From Pseudomonadota bacterium (GTDB lineage: Bacteria; Pseudomonadota; Alphaproteobacteria; Acetobacterales; Acetobacteraceae): a DNA stretch of 14,868 bases. The first letter of the stretch is position 1. Each line of letters begins with the position of its first letter. A program made the translations under genes and the position numbers. Location: the NCBI GenBank assembly GCA_021841985.1, contig JAKCCP010000209.1, positions 1 to 14,868 on the forward strand, given 5' to 3'. The notes beneath the pieces are model-generated. The model worked only from the letters and a program-made list of their open reading frames with translations, was not told the origin of the DNA and searched no databases. Of the stretch, positions 6,475 to 13,722 are shown one piece after another.

Positions 6475-7407
6475 ATGAAAATCGTCGCCTGTAACAGCAA
6501 CCGTGCGTTGGCCGAGGCCGTTGCCGCGGCCCTCAACCTGCCGCTGACCAGCGCCGCCATCCGCCGCTTCGCCGATATGGAAGTGTTCGTCGAAATTCAC
6601 GAAAACGTGCGCGGCGAGGACGTGTTCGTGATCCAGTCGACGTCCTATCCCGCCAACGACAATCTGATGGAATTGCTGATCACGCTCGATGCGCTGCGGC
6701 GCGGCTCGGCGCGGCGGGTGACGGCGGTCATTCCCTATTTCGGCTATGCCCGCCAGGATCGCAAATCCGGCCCAAGGACGCCGATCAGCGCGAAACTGGT
6801 CGCCAATCTGATCACCGAGGCGGGCGCCAACCGGGTTCTGACCATGGATCTGCATGCCGGGCAGATTCAGGGATTTTTCGACATTCCGGTGGATAATCTC
6901 TACGCCGCGCCGCTCTTTACCCGCGACATCCGCGAGCGCTTCGCCGGCAAGGACATCATGATCGTCTCGCCCGATGTCGGCGGCGTGGTGCGGGCGCGGG
7001 CGATCGCGACAAGGCTCAACTGCGATCTCGCGATCATCGACAAACGCCGCGAGCGCGCCGGGGTTTCGGAGGTGATGAACGTGATCGGCGACGTCGCCGA
7101 GCGCGATTGCATCCTGGTCGATGACATCGTCGATTCCGGCGGCACTTTGTGCAACGCCGCCGCCGCCCTGATCGCCAATGGCGCCCGCTCGGCGAGCGTC
7201 TATACGACGCATGGCGTGCTTTCGGGCGGCGCGGTCGCGCGCATCACCGCGAGCCCGATCGCGATGATGACCATCACCGATAGTATTCTGGCGACGGAGG
7301 CGGTACGTTTGGCCCATAATATCCGCCAGCTCTCGATCGCCCGCCTGCTCGCCGAGGCGATGCGCCGGATCAGCGATGAAAGCTCGGTCAGCTCACTGTT
7401 TGAATGA
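6475..7407 (+). CDS. prs: Ribose-phosphate pyrophosphokinase (PRPP synthetase)
   Basis: A 310-residue class I PRPP synthetase, which transfers pyrophosphate from ATP to ribose 5-phosphate in the cytosol to make PRPP for purine, pyrimidine, NAD, histidine and tryptophan synthesis. Key segments are the catalytic flexible loop with [17 protein letters not shown] (91-107), [18 protein letters not shown] (125-142) with the Mg/ATP-binding His127, the DKRR stretch (189-192), and the PRPP-binding loop [12 protein letters not shown] (213-224). Length is standard. The ATG at 6475 is chosen because MKIVACNSN aligns with family N-termini; the longer TTG start at 6421 adds unrelated residues. The ribosome binding site is weak. 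The stop TGA at 7405 is 20 bp before the GST gene. Confidence 0.97.
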   Translation: MKIVACNSNRALAEAVAAALNLPLTSAAIRRFADMEVFVEIHENVRGEDVFVIQSTSYPANDNLMELLITLDALRRGSARRVTAVIPYFGYARQDRKSGPRTPISAKLVANLITEAGANRVLTMDLHAGQIQGFFDIPVDNLYAAPLFTRDIRERFAGKDIMIVSPDVGGVVRARAIATRLNCDLAIIDKRRERAGVSEVMNVIGDVAERDCILVDDIVDSGGTLCNAAAALIANGARSASVYTTHGVLSGGAVARITASPIAMMTITDSILATEAVRLAHNIRQLSIARLLAEAMRRISDESSVSSLFE

Positions 7408-7427
7408 TCTCCCGGAAGGAAACCATC

Positions 7428-8042
7428 ATGAAGCTGCTCTATTCGCCTGGCGCCTGCTCGATCGGCATTCACGTCATCCTCGAGGAAATCGGCGCCCCGT
7501 TCGAGAGCGAAAAAATATCGCTGCGCGATGGCGAGCAGTTTCAGGCGGCGTTCACTTCCCGCAATCCGAAATCGAAAGTGCCGACCCTGATCCGCGATGA
7601 CGGCTCGGTGCTCACCGAGTTTCCCGCCATCGCCTATTACCTCGCCAATACCCATCCCGCCGCGAAGCTCTGGCCGGAGGGGGTGGAGGCGCAGACGCGG
7701 GCGCTCGAAATCATCGATTATGTCGTTGCCACCATTCACATGCAGGGCTTCTCGCGGATGTTCGTCCCGGGGAAATTCGCCCCCAGCGAAGCGGACGCGG
7801 AGGCGGTGAAAAAACGCGGCCTCGAGATTTTCGAGACCGGGCTCGCGTTTCTCGATCATGCCCTGGCTGGCAAGGACTATGCCGTCGGGCCATTTTCGGT
7901 CGCCGATGCGGCGCTATTCTACATCGAGTTCTGGCGCCATTCCGGCAAGCTCGCGCTCCCCACCCATCTCGCCGGGCATTTCCAGCGCATGCTCGCCCGC
8001 CCCGCCGTTCAGCGTGTGATGAAGAAGGAGGGGTTGGGGTGA
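7428..8042 (+). CDS. Glutathione S-transferase (beta-class-like, GstA)
   Basis: A 204-residue two-domain GST. The N-terminal thioredoxin-like domain begins MKLLYSPGACSIGIH; Cys10 is at the position of the beta-class GST cysteine that can form a mixed disulfide with glutathione. NPKSKVPTL (46-54) supplies the cis-proline (Pro52) that contacts the glutathione backbone, and LTEFPAIAYYLA (62-73) is the segment that normally carries the acidic/Ser glutathione contact, here with FP in place of the usual small residues. The helical C-terminal domain contains the folding motif FSVADAALF (156-164). The ATG at 7428 has GGAAGGA 8 bases upstream and is preferred to the in-frame ATG at 7404. The role is probably detoxification or redox; the substrate is unknown. 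Confidence 0.93.
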   Translation: MKLLYSPGACSIGIHVILEEIGAPFESEKISLRDGEQFQAAFTSRNPKSKVPTLIRDDGSVLTEFPAIAYYLANTHPAAKLWPEGVEAQTRALEIIDYVVATIHMQGFSRMFVPGKFAPSEADAEAVKKRGLEIFETGLAFLDHALAGKDYAVGPFSVADAALFYIEFWRHSGKLALPTHLAGHFQRMLARPAVQRVMKKEGLG

Positions 8043-8052
8043 GGATTTTGGC

Positions 8053-8637
8053 TTGAGCGGGATCATCCCGCGGCCGTTCTGGTTTCTCCGCCACGGCGAG
8101 ACCGATTGGAACGCGCAAAATCTCGCCCAGGGCAATGTCGATATCCCGCTCAATGAGCACGGCCTGGCGCAGGCGCGGGCGGCGGCGGCGGCGCTGATCG
8201 GGCGCGGGATCGAGGTGATCGCCGCATCCCCGCTCGGCCGCGCCCGCCAGACCGCCGACATCGCCGCCGCGGCCCTCGGCGTTCCGGTCGAGATCGCCCC
8301 GGAACTCCGCGAGGTCGCCTTCGGCGTCGAGGAGGGGCAGCCGATGTCCGCCTGGTTCAGCGATTGGGTGGAAGGGCGCTCGACCCCGGCGGGGGGTGAG
8401 CCGTTCCAGGCCCTTCGCGCCCGCGCCCGCTCGGCGCTCAACCGCCTGCTCGCCGCCGAGCGGCACTGGCTGGTGGTGGCGCATGGCGGGCTGTTTCGCG
8501 CGGTTCGCGCCGAAATGGGTCTCACCTACGCGGTGCGGACGCCCAATGGCGTTCCCCTTCTCTGCCTGCCGCCCATTGCGCCAGAGGGGCAATGGCGTCT
8601 TCTCACGCCCGAGGAAGCGGCAGCGGGGTCAGGATAA
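8053..8637 (+). CDS. Histidine phosphatase family protein (phosphoglycerate mutase-like)
   Basis: A 194-residue member of the branch-1 histidine phosphatases. FLRHGETDWN (11-20) contains the phospho-accepting His14 with Arg13; Arg63 in SPLGRARQTAD is the second phosphate-binding arginine; Glu84 in PELREVAFG is the probable proton donor; His144 in VVAHGGLFRAV is the second catalytic histidine. The catalytic set is complete. The start is an unusual TTG at 8053-8055, the only start codon between the preceding in-frame stops (up to 8022) and the RHGE motif, supported by GAGGAT 6 bases upstream. It starts 10 bp after the GST stop, so the two are probably co-transcribed. The family includes cobalamin ribazole phosphatases and broad-specificity phosphatases; the substrate cannot be chosen from sequence. 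Confidence 0.9.
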   Translation: MSGIIPRPFWFLRHGETDWNAQNLAQGNVDIPLNEHGLAQARAAAAALIGRGIEVIAASPLGRARQTADIAAAALGVPVEIAPELREVAFGVEEGQPMSAWFSDWVEGRSTPAGGEPFQALRARARSALNRLLAAERHWLVVAHGGLFRAVRAEMGLTYAVRTPNGVPLLCLPPIAPEGQWRLLTPEEAAAGSG

Positions 8638-8675
8638 GGTTGCCGCGCGGCCGCTGATCGGCTAATGGCGTCACG

Positions 8676-8703
8676 CGCCGGCACCCCTGGAGGCCGGCGT
8701 TTT
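8676..8703 (+). terminator. Intrinsic terminator-like hairpin in front of rplY
   Basis: CGCCGGC (8676-8682) pairs perfectly with GCCGGCG (8693-8699) around a 10-base loop and is followed by TTTT (8700-8703). It lies 39 bases after the phosphatase stop and 26 bases before the rplY ATG. It most simply ends the prs-side transcript. Since little room for a promoter remains downstream, it could instead be a leader or attenuator structure for rplY. An upstream GGCG (8667-8670) can pair with CGCC (8676-8679) and would compete with it. Confidence 0.6.
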
Positions 8704-8729
8704 CGGATTCCAGCCAGCAGGAGCGGACC

Positions 8730-9449
8730 ATGGCCAATTTCGTGACCATCGAGGCCGAGGCGCGCGCGCGAGCCGGTAAGGGGGCGGCGCGCGCGACCCG
8801 GCGAGAGGGCAAGGTGCCCGGCGTGATTTATGGCGCGAAGGAGAGCCCGAGCCTCATCGCGCTCGACCCGCGCCTGGTCGTGCGCGAGATCCATCGCGGC
8901 GGCTGGCGTTCGCGCCTCTATGAAATTTCGGTGGCCGGGGCGAGAACGCGGGCGCTCATTCGCGACGTGCAGTTCCACCCGGTGAGCGACACGCCGATCC
9001 ATGTCGATTTCCAGCGCCTCGCCGCCGGCGAGGAGGTGCGCGTCGCGGTTGCCGTGCATGTCCTGAACGACGGCATCAGCGCCGGCATCAAGCGCGGCGG
9101 CGTGCTCAATATCGTCCGCCACACCGTCGACGTCTATTGCGACCCCGAGAAGGTGCCGGAATATTTCGAGGCCGATCTCGGCGCCCTCGACATCAACGAC
9201 AATGTCCGCTGGTCCGATCTCAAGGGCACCGGGGATTGCCGGCCGACCATCGTCGATCGTGATTTCGTCATCCTGACCATCGCCGCTCCGACCAAGGTGG
9301 CCGAGACCGCCGAGGCGGTCGAGGGCGCCGCCGCGCCCGCCGCCGCGGCACCGGCCAAGGGCGCGGCACCGGCCAAGGGCGCCGCACCGGCCAAGGCGGC
9401 GCCGGCCAAGGCCGCCCCGGCCAAGCCGGCCGGCGGCAAGAAGGGCTGA
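8730..9449 (+). CDS. rplY: 50S ribosomal protein L25/general stress protein Ctc
   Basis: A 239-residue long-form L25 (Ctc type), which binds 5S rRNA in the large subunit. The L25 domain occupies roughly 1-95 ([20 protein letters not shown], then YGAKESP and the [16 protein letters not shown] block) and is followed by the TL5/CTC C-terminal beta domain to about 187 ([29 protein letters not shown]). Residues from about 190 form a low-complexity tail of Ala, Pro and Lys with APAKG/APAKA units, ending GGKKG. The start ATG at 8730 has AGGAGCGG about 5 bases upstream. It leads the rplY-pth-ychF cluster; GTG of pth is 19 bp after its stop. The tail is basic and probably disordered. Confidence 0.97.
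   Translation: MANFVTIEAEARARAGKGAARATRREGKVPGVIYGAKESPSLIALDPRLVVREIHRGGWRSRLYEISVAGARTRALIRDVQFHPVSDTPIHVDFQRLAAGEEVRVAVAVHVLNDGISAGIKRGGVLNIVRHTVDVYCDPEKVPEYFEADLGALDINDNVRWSDLKGTGDCRPTIVDRDFVILTIAAPTKVAETAEAVEGAAAPAAAAPAKGAAPAKGAAPAKAAPAKAAPAKPAGGKKG
9345..9428 (+). repeat. In-frame tandem repeat encoding the L25 AAPAKG tail
   Basis: Three 18-bp units (9345-9362, 9363-9380, 9381-9398) of the form GCGGCACCGGCCAAGGGC, the first two identical, are followed by two 15-bp units (9399-9413, 9414-9428). They encode [28 protein letters not shown]. All unit lengths are multiples of three, so copy-number change would keep the frame. This looks like slippage-prone coding DNA. Confidence 0.85.
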
Positions 9450-9468
9450 TCGCGCCCGGATTTGTCGC

Positions 9469-10047
9469 GTGCTGCTTTGGGTCGGGCTCGGCAATCCCGA
9501 GCCGCGGATGTGCCGCAACCGCCATAATATCGGCTTCATGGCGCTCGACGTGATCGCTGAGCGCCACGGGTTCGGCCCGTGGCGGCAGCGTTTCAAGGGG
9601 CTGATCGCCGAGGGCATGATCGGCGGCGCGCGCGTGCTGGCGCTGAAGCCCCTGACCTACATGAATGCCTCCGGCGAAAGCGTCGTGCCGGCGGCTTCGT
9701 TCTACAAGATCGAACCGGCGGCGATCACGGTGTTTCACGACGATCTCGATCTCGCCCCCGGCAGACTGCGCCTCAAGCGCGGGGGCGGCGCCGCCGGGCA
9801 TAACGGCTTGCGCAGCCTGGACCGTTTGCTGGGGACGGAGGATTACTGGCGGGTTCGCCTCGGCATCGGCCATCCCGGCGACAAGGAGCGGGTGCTCGGC
9901 CATGTGCTCGGCGATTTTGGCCGCGAGGACGAGGCCTGGCTGGTCCCGCTGCTCGCCGCCATCGCCGAGGCGGCGCCGTTGCTCGCCGAGGGAAAGGGCG
10001 AGGCGTTCATGACCAAGGTTGCGCTTTTGCAGCGGGAGCAGGGCTGA
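9469..10047 (+). CDS. pth: Peptidyl-tRNA hydrolase
   Basis: A 192-residue Pth, which frees tRNA from peptidyl-tRNAs that drop off the ribosome. The catalytic and binding residues match the family: Asn9 in GLGNP, catalytic His19 in NRHNIGF, Asn66 in LTYMNASG, Asp92 in HDDLDL, and Asn112 in [12 protein letters not shown]. In the N-terminal substrate loop Met14 ([10 protein letters not shown]) replaces the usual tyrosine of the GNPxxxY pattern, a mild deviation. The start is GTG at 9469, just before the first strand (LLWVGLGNP); the ribosome binding site is weak, so coupling to rplY is plausible. The stop TGA overlaps the ychF ATG by one base (TGATG). Confidence 0.96.
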   Translation: MLLWVGLGNPEPRMCRNRHNIGFMALDVIAERHGFGPWRQRFKGLIAEGMIGGARVLALKPLTYMNASGESVVPAASFYKIEPAAITVFHDDLDLAPGRLRLKRGGGAAGHNGLRSLDRLLGTEDYWRVRLGIGHPGDKERVLGHVLGDFGREDEAWLVPLLAAIAEAAPLLAEGKGEAFMTKVALLQREQG

Positions 10048-11141
10048 TGGGGTTCAATTGCGGCATCGTCGGGCTGCCCAATGTCGGCAAATCGACGCTG
10101 TTCAACGCGCTCACCGCGACCGCGGCGGCGCAGGCGGCGAATTATCCGTTCTGCACCATCGAGCCCAATATCGGCCGCGTCGCGGTGCCGGATGCGCGGC
10201 TCGCGACCCTGGCGCGGATCGCGAAATCGGCCCGCGTGGTGCCGACCTCCCTCGAATTCGTCGATATCGCCGGGCTCGTGCGCGGGGCGGCGAAGGGGGA
10301 GGGGCTCGGCAACCAGTTCCTCGCCAATATCCGCGAGGTCGACGCCATCATCCATGTGCTGCGCTGCTTCGAGGATGACGATATCGCCCATGTCGAGGGC
10401 AGCATCGATCCGTTGCGCGACGCCGAGACGGTGGAGACCGAATTGATGCTCGCCGATCTCGAAAGCCTGGAAAAGCGCCTGCCGAATGTGCAGAAGAAGG
10501 GGCGCGGCGGCGATCGCGAGGCGCAAGCGCAGGCGATTCTGATCGCGCCGCTGCTCGACGCCTTGCAGGCCGGCAAACCGGTGCGCCACGCGATCCCGCC
10601 GGGCGAGCAGGAAGCGGTGCGGCGGCTCAATCTGTTGACCGCGAAACCGGTGCTCTATGTCTGCAATGTCGCCGAGGCCGAGGCGGCGTCCGGCAATGCC
10701 GCGAGCGCGCGTGTCGCCGCGCGGGCGCGCGCCGAGGGGGCGGGGGTGGTCATCGTCTCGGCGGCGATCGAGGCCGAGGTCGCGCAATTGCCGGAAGCCG
10801 AGCGCGGCGAGTTTCTCGCCGGGATCGGTCTCGCGGAAAGCGGGCTCGAGCGGGTGATCCGCGCCGGCTATGATCTCCTCGCTCTCATCACCTATTTCAC
10901 CGCCGGCCCCAAGGAGACCCGGGCCTGGACGATCACGCGCGGCACCCGCGCCCCGCAAGCCGCCGGCGTCATCCATGGCGATTTCGAACGCGGTTTCATC
11001 GCCGCCGAAGCCATCGCCTATGACGATTATATCGCCGGCAATGGCGAGGCGGGGGCGCGCGAGGCGGGGAAATTGCGCATCGAGGGCCGCGACTACGTGG
11101 TCCAGGATGGCGACGTGCTGCTGTTTCGCTTCAACGTGTGA
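10047..11141 (+). CDS. ychF: Redox-regulated ATPase/GTPase YchF (Obg family)
   Basis: A 364-residue YchF/OLA1, a ribosome-associated P-loop NTPase of the Obg group that prefers ATP. Visible motifs are the P-loop GLPNVGKST (9-17), switch region YPFCTIEPNIG (33-43), the G3 motif DIAGLVRGAAKGEGLGNQFL (73-92), and a degenerate NxxE G4 motif in CNVAEAE that explains the relaxed base choice. A coiled-coil insertion lies in mid-protein. The C-terminal TGS domain includes LITYFTAGPKETRAWTI, GVIHGDFERGFIAAE and YVVQDGDVLLFRFNV. Length is typical (about 363). It overlaps pth by one base, so translation is coupled. Its stop directly abuts the stop of the opposing permease gene. Confidence 0.98.
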   Translation: MGFNCGIVGLPNVGKSTLFNALTATAAAQAANYPFCTIEPNIGRVAVPDARLATLARIAKSARVVPTSLEFVDIAGLVRGAAKGEGLGNQFLANIREVDAIIHVLRCFEDDDIAHVEGSIDPLRDAETVETELMLADLESLEKRLPNVQKKGRGGDREAQAQAILIAPLLDALQAGKPVRHAIPPGEQEAVRRLNLLTAKPVLYVCNVAEAEAASGNAASARVAARARAEGAGVVIVSAAIEAEVAQLPEAERGEFLAGIGLAESGLERVIRAGYDLLALITYFTAGPKETRAWTITRGTRAPQAAGVIHGDFERGFIAAEAIAYDDYIAGNGEAGAREAGKLRIEGRDYVVQDGDVLLFRFNV

Positions 11142-12194
11142 TCAGCTTTCGCCCGCCTCGGGCAGACCTTTCAGCCGCTGCGCATAGACATTGATGATCA
11201 GGGCGGCGAGCAGGATCAGGCCGCGGATCAGAATCTTCAGGAAACTGTCGATATTGACGTGATCGAGGCCGTTATTGAGCACGCCGAGCACGAAGAGACC
11301 GACCAGCGTGTTGCCGATCCCGCCCTGGCCGCCGAACAGGCTGGTGCCGCCGACCACCACCGCGGAAATCGAATCGAGCAGGTAATTATCGAACTCATCC
11401 TGCTGCGCGCTGCCGAAATGGGCGACGCCCAACATCCCGGCGAGCCCCGAGCAGAGCGCCGAGATGATCATCACCGCGGCGATCACGGCGCGCACATTGA
11501 CGCCGGAATACTCCGCCGCCTCGCGGTTGCCGCCGACCATGTACACATAGCGGCCAAAGCGGGTGTAGGTGAGCACGATATGGGCAAGCGCAAGGACGAT
11601 TGCCGCGACGATGACGATCCACGGCACCGGGCCGAGCCCACCATTGCCGAGCACGGCGATCACCTTCGGCACCGCGTAGGCGATCTGCCCGCGCACCAGC
11701 ATCGCACAAATGCCAGCCCCGATCTGCAACATCGCCAGCGTCATGATGAACGAGGGAATGCCGATCCAGGTGATGCCGAAGGCGTTCACCGCGCCGAGGC
11801 AAAAACTGCCGAATACCGCGAGCACGATGGCGGCGAGGCCCGGCAGCGGCAGATTGGCGATGTTCACGCTCGCATCTTGCGCGGTGAAATAGGCGAGGAT
11901 GATGCCGGTCGCGTTGGCGACGCTGGCGACGCCGAGATCGATCTCGGCGCAGAGAATGACGAAGGTGAGCCCGACCGCCATGATCCCGGTCACCGAAATC
12001 TGCTGCAGGATATTGGCGAGATTATCGAGGGTGAGGAACGACGGGCTGGCGGCGGAAAACAGCGCGACCAGGAACAGCAGGGTCGCGAACGGCGCGATAT
12101 TGCGGAGCCGGAGACGCAGCCATTGGCCGCGCCGCGACGCGCGAGCGGCCGGCGCGGGCTCCGAGGCCGGGGCGGCGGCGCGTTCCTTGCTCAT
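11142..12194 (-). CDS. Sugar-type ABC transporter permease (RbsC family)
   Basis: A 350-residue inner-membrane permease of the BPD_transp_2/RbsC group that imports ribose-like sugars and related small molecules. After a basic cytoplasmic N-terminus (1-33) come about nine hydrophobic segments, roughly at 34-50, 65-82, 92-105, 117-137, 145-163, 191-210, 235-256, 273-305 and 318-337. Family marks are AEIDLGVASV (83-92), the cytoplasmic coupling loop GGNREAAEYSGVNV (221-234), which contacts the ATPase, and AVVVGGTSLFGGQGGIGNTL (278-297). The ATG at 12192-12194 overlaps the ATPase stop (ATGA), so translation is coupled and no separate ribosome binding site is needed. It is the last gene of the importer operon. 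The transported substrate is unknown. Confidence 0.95.
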   Translation of the reverse strand: MSKERAAAPASEPAPAARASRRGQWLRLRLRNIAPFATLLFLVALFSAASPSFLTLDNLANILQQISVTGIMAVGLTFVILCAEIDLGVASVANATGIILAYFTAQDASVNIANLPLPGLAAIVLAVFGSFCLGAVNAFGITWIGIPSFIMTLAMLQIGAGICAMLVRGQIAYAVPKVIAVLGNGGLGPVPWIVIVAAIVLALAHIVLTYTRFGRYVYMVGGNREAAEYSGVNVRAVIAAVMIISALCSGLAGMLGVAHFGSAQQDEFDNYLLDSISAVVVGGTSLFGGQGGIGNTLVGLFVLGVLNNGLDHVNIDSFLKILIRGLILLAALIINVYAQRLKGLPEAGES

Positions 12195-13696
12195 GCGGCG
12201 GCGAGAAGCCGGTCCTTGCTGACCGTTTCATTGGCGAATTCGCGGGCGATCCTACCTTTGCGCATCACCAGGATGCGATCGGCGAGCGCCAGCACCGTCT
12301 CCGGCTCGGCCGAGGCGACGATGATCGCGAGTCCCTCGTTCCGGAGCCGGCGCACGATGCGCACCACGTCCTCCTTGGCGCCGACATCCATCCCGCGGGT
12401 CGGCTCGGAGAGGAGCAGCACTTTCGGCGCAAACGTGAGCCATTTCGCCAGCGCCACTTTCTGCTGATTGCCGCCCGAGAGCGTTCCGAGCGGGCGATCG
12501 GGCTGGGCTGGGCGAATGCTGAGCTGGGCGATGTGGCGGCGCGCGATCTCGCGCTCCCGCTTTGGTTTGAGCCAGAGCCGGGCGAGGCGGTCGAGCACGC
12601 TGATCGACATGTTCTTGTAAAGCGGTTCCAGCGCGAACAGCATGCTGCGCCGGCTTTCGGGCACGAAAGCGAGACCGGCGCGGCGCGCGCGGGTGGTGTT
12701 GCGAAGCCGCACCGCGCGGCCTTCGATGCGCAGGATGCCGCGCTCGGGCGGGGTTTTGCCGAACAGGGCGCGGGCGAGATCGAGCTGGCCCGAGCCCATG
12801 AAACCATAAATCCCGAGCACCTCGCCGGCGCGAACGGTGAGCGAGACGTCCTGGAACGACGTGCCGCGGCCGAGCCCCTCCGCCGCCAGCACCACCGCCG
12901 CATCCGCCGCCCCCTCCGGGCCGCGGAGCTGGATCTCCCCGAGATAGCTTTCCTCGAGTTCGTGATGCCCGGCGCCGATCATGCGTTCGATCAGCCACGC
13001 CTTGTCGATATCGCCGACCCGCGCCGCGCCGGCCTTGGCGCCGTTGCGGAACACCGTCACGCGGTCGCAGATCGCCAGCACGTCATCGAGGAAATGGGAG
13101 ATGAAAATGAAGCTCCTGCCCTCGGCGCGGAGCCGCTTGAGCAGCGCGAACAGGCGGGTGATCTCGGGCGGCGAGAGCGCCGAGGTCGGCTCGTCGAGAA
13201 TGATCAGGCGGGCGCCGGAAAACAGCACCCGCGCGATCTCGATCAATTGCTGCATGCCGAGCGGCAGGCTCGCCATCTCGGCGCGCGGATCGACGACGAG
13301 GCCGAGATTTTCGAGATGCCGCTTGGCGATCGCGATCATCGCCGGCCAGTCGATGAAGCCGAGGCGGTTGCGCGGCTGCATGCCGAGCAGCACGTTCTCG
13401 GCGACCGAGAGCGTCGGCACGATGGCGAGTTCCTGATGCACCATGCCGATCCCGGCGGCGCGCGCATCGCGAGCGGAGCGGAACCGCACGACATCGCCGG
13501 CGAGCCGCATCTCGCCCTGATCGCCGGCATGAACGCCGGCGATGATTTTCATCAGCGTCGATTTGCCGGCGCCGTTTTCGCCGACCAGACCATGGATCTC
13601 GCCGGCGTCAAGGGTGAAATCGACCCCCTTGAGGGCCGCGACGCCGCCGAAGGATTTGGCGACGGCGCGGAGTTCGAGGAGCGGCGCGGGCGGCAT
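12191..13696 (-). CDS. Sugar-type ABC transporter ATP-binding protein (RbsA/MglA family, two nucleotide-binding domains)
   Basis: A 501-residue tandem ATPase that powers the importer from the cytoplasmic side. Domain 1 has Walker A GENGAGKST (39-47), Q-loop VHQEL, signature-like LPLGMQQ (144-150), Walker B LIILDEP (164-170) and H-loop His201. Domain 2 has the degenerate Walker A GFMGSGQLDL (298-307) usual for the second half of RbsA proteins, and a canonical signature LSGGNQQ (406-412). Its Walker B reads LLLSEPTRGMDVGAK, with Ser430 where Asp is usual, and its H-loop lacks histidine (ASAEPETV). Only one of the two sites looks fully catalytic. The start is taken at ATG 13694-13696 because homology begins right after it; an in-frame ATG at 13750 would overlap the upstream gene. 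It begins 26 bp after the binding-protein stop. Confidence 0.94.
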   Translation of the reverse strand: MPPAPLLELRAVAKSFGGVAALKGVDFTLDAGEIHGLVGENGAGKSTLMKIIAGVHAGDQGEMRLAGDVVRFRSARDARAAGIGMVHQELAIVPTLSVAENVLLGMQPRNRLGFIDWPAMIAIAKRHLENLGLVVDPRAEMASLPLGMQQLIEIARVLFSGARLIILDEPTSALSPPEITRLFALLKRLRAEGRSFIFISHFLDDVLAICDRVTVFRNGAKAGAARVGDIDKAWLIERMIGAGHHELEESYLGEIQLRGPEGAADAAVVLAAEGLGRGTSFQDVSLTVRAGEVLGIYGFMGSGQLDLARALFGKTPPERGILRIEGRAVRLRNTTRARRAGLAFVPESRRSMLFALEPLYKNMSISVLDRLARLWLKPKREREIARRHIAQLSIRPAQPDRPLGTLSGGNQQKVALAKWLTFAPKVLLLSEPTRGMDVGAKEDVVRIVRRLRNEGLAIIVASAEPETVLALADRILVMRKGRIAREFANETVSKDRLLAAA

Positions 13697-13722
13697 GTGA
13701 CGCGGCTTCGGATGCGCGAGGT

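Noticed and set aside
9345..9428. Regular repeats resembling a small CRISPR or satellite array
   Set aside because: The repeats are contiguous, in frame and encode the L25 tail; there are no spacers.
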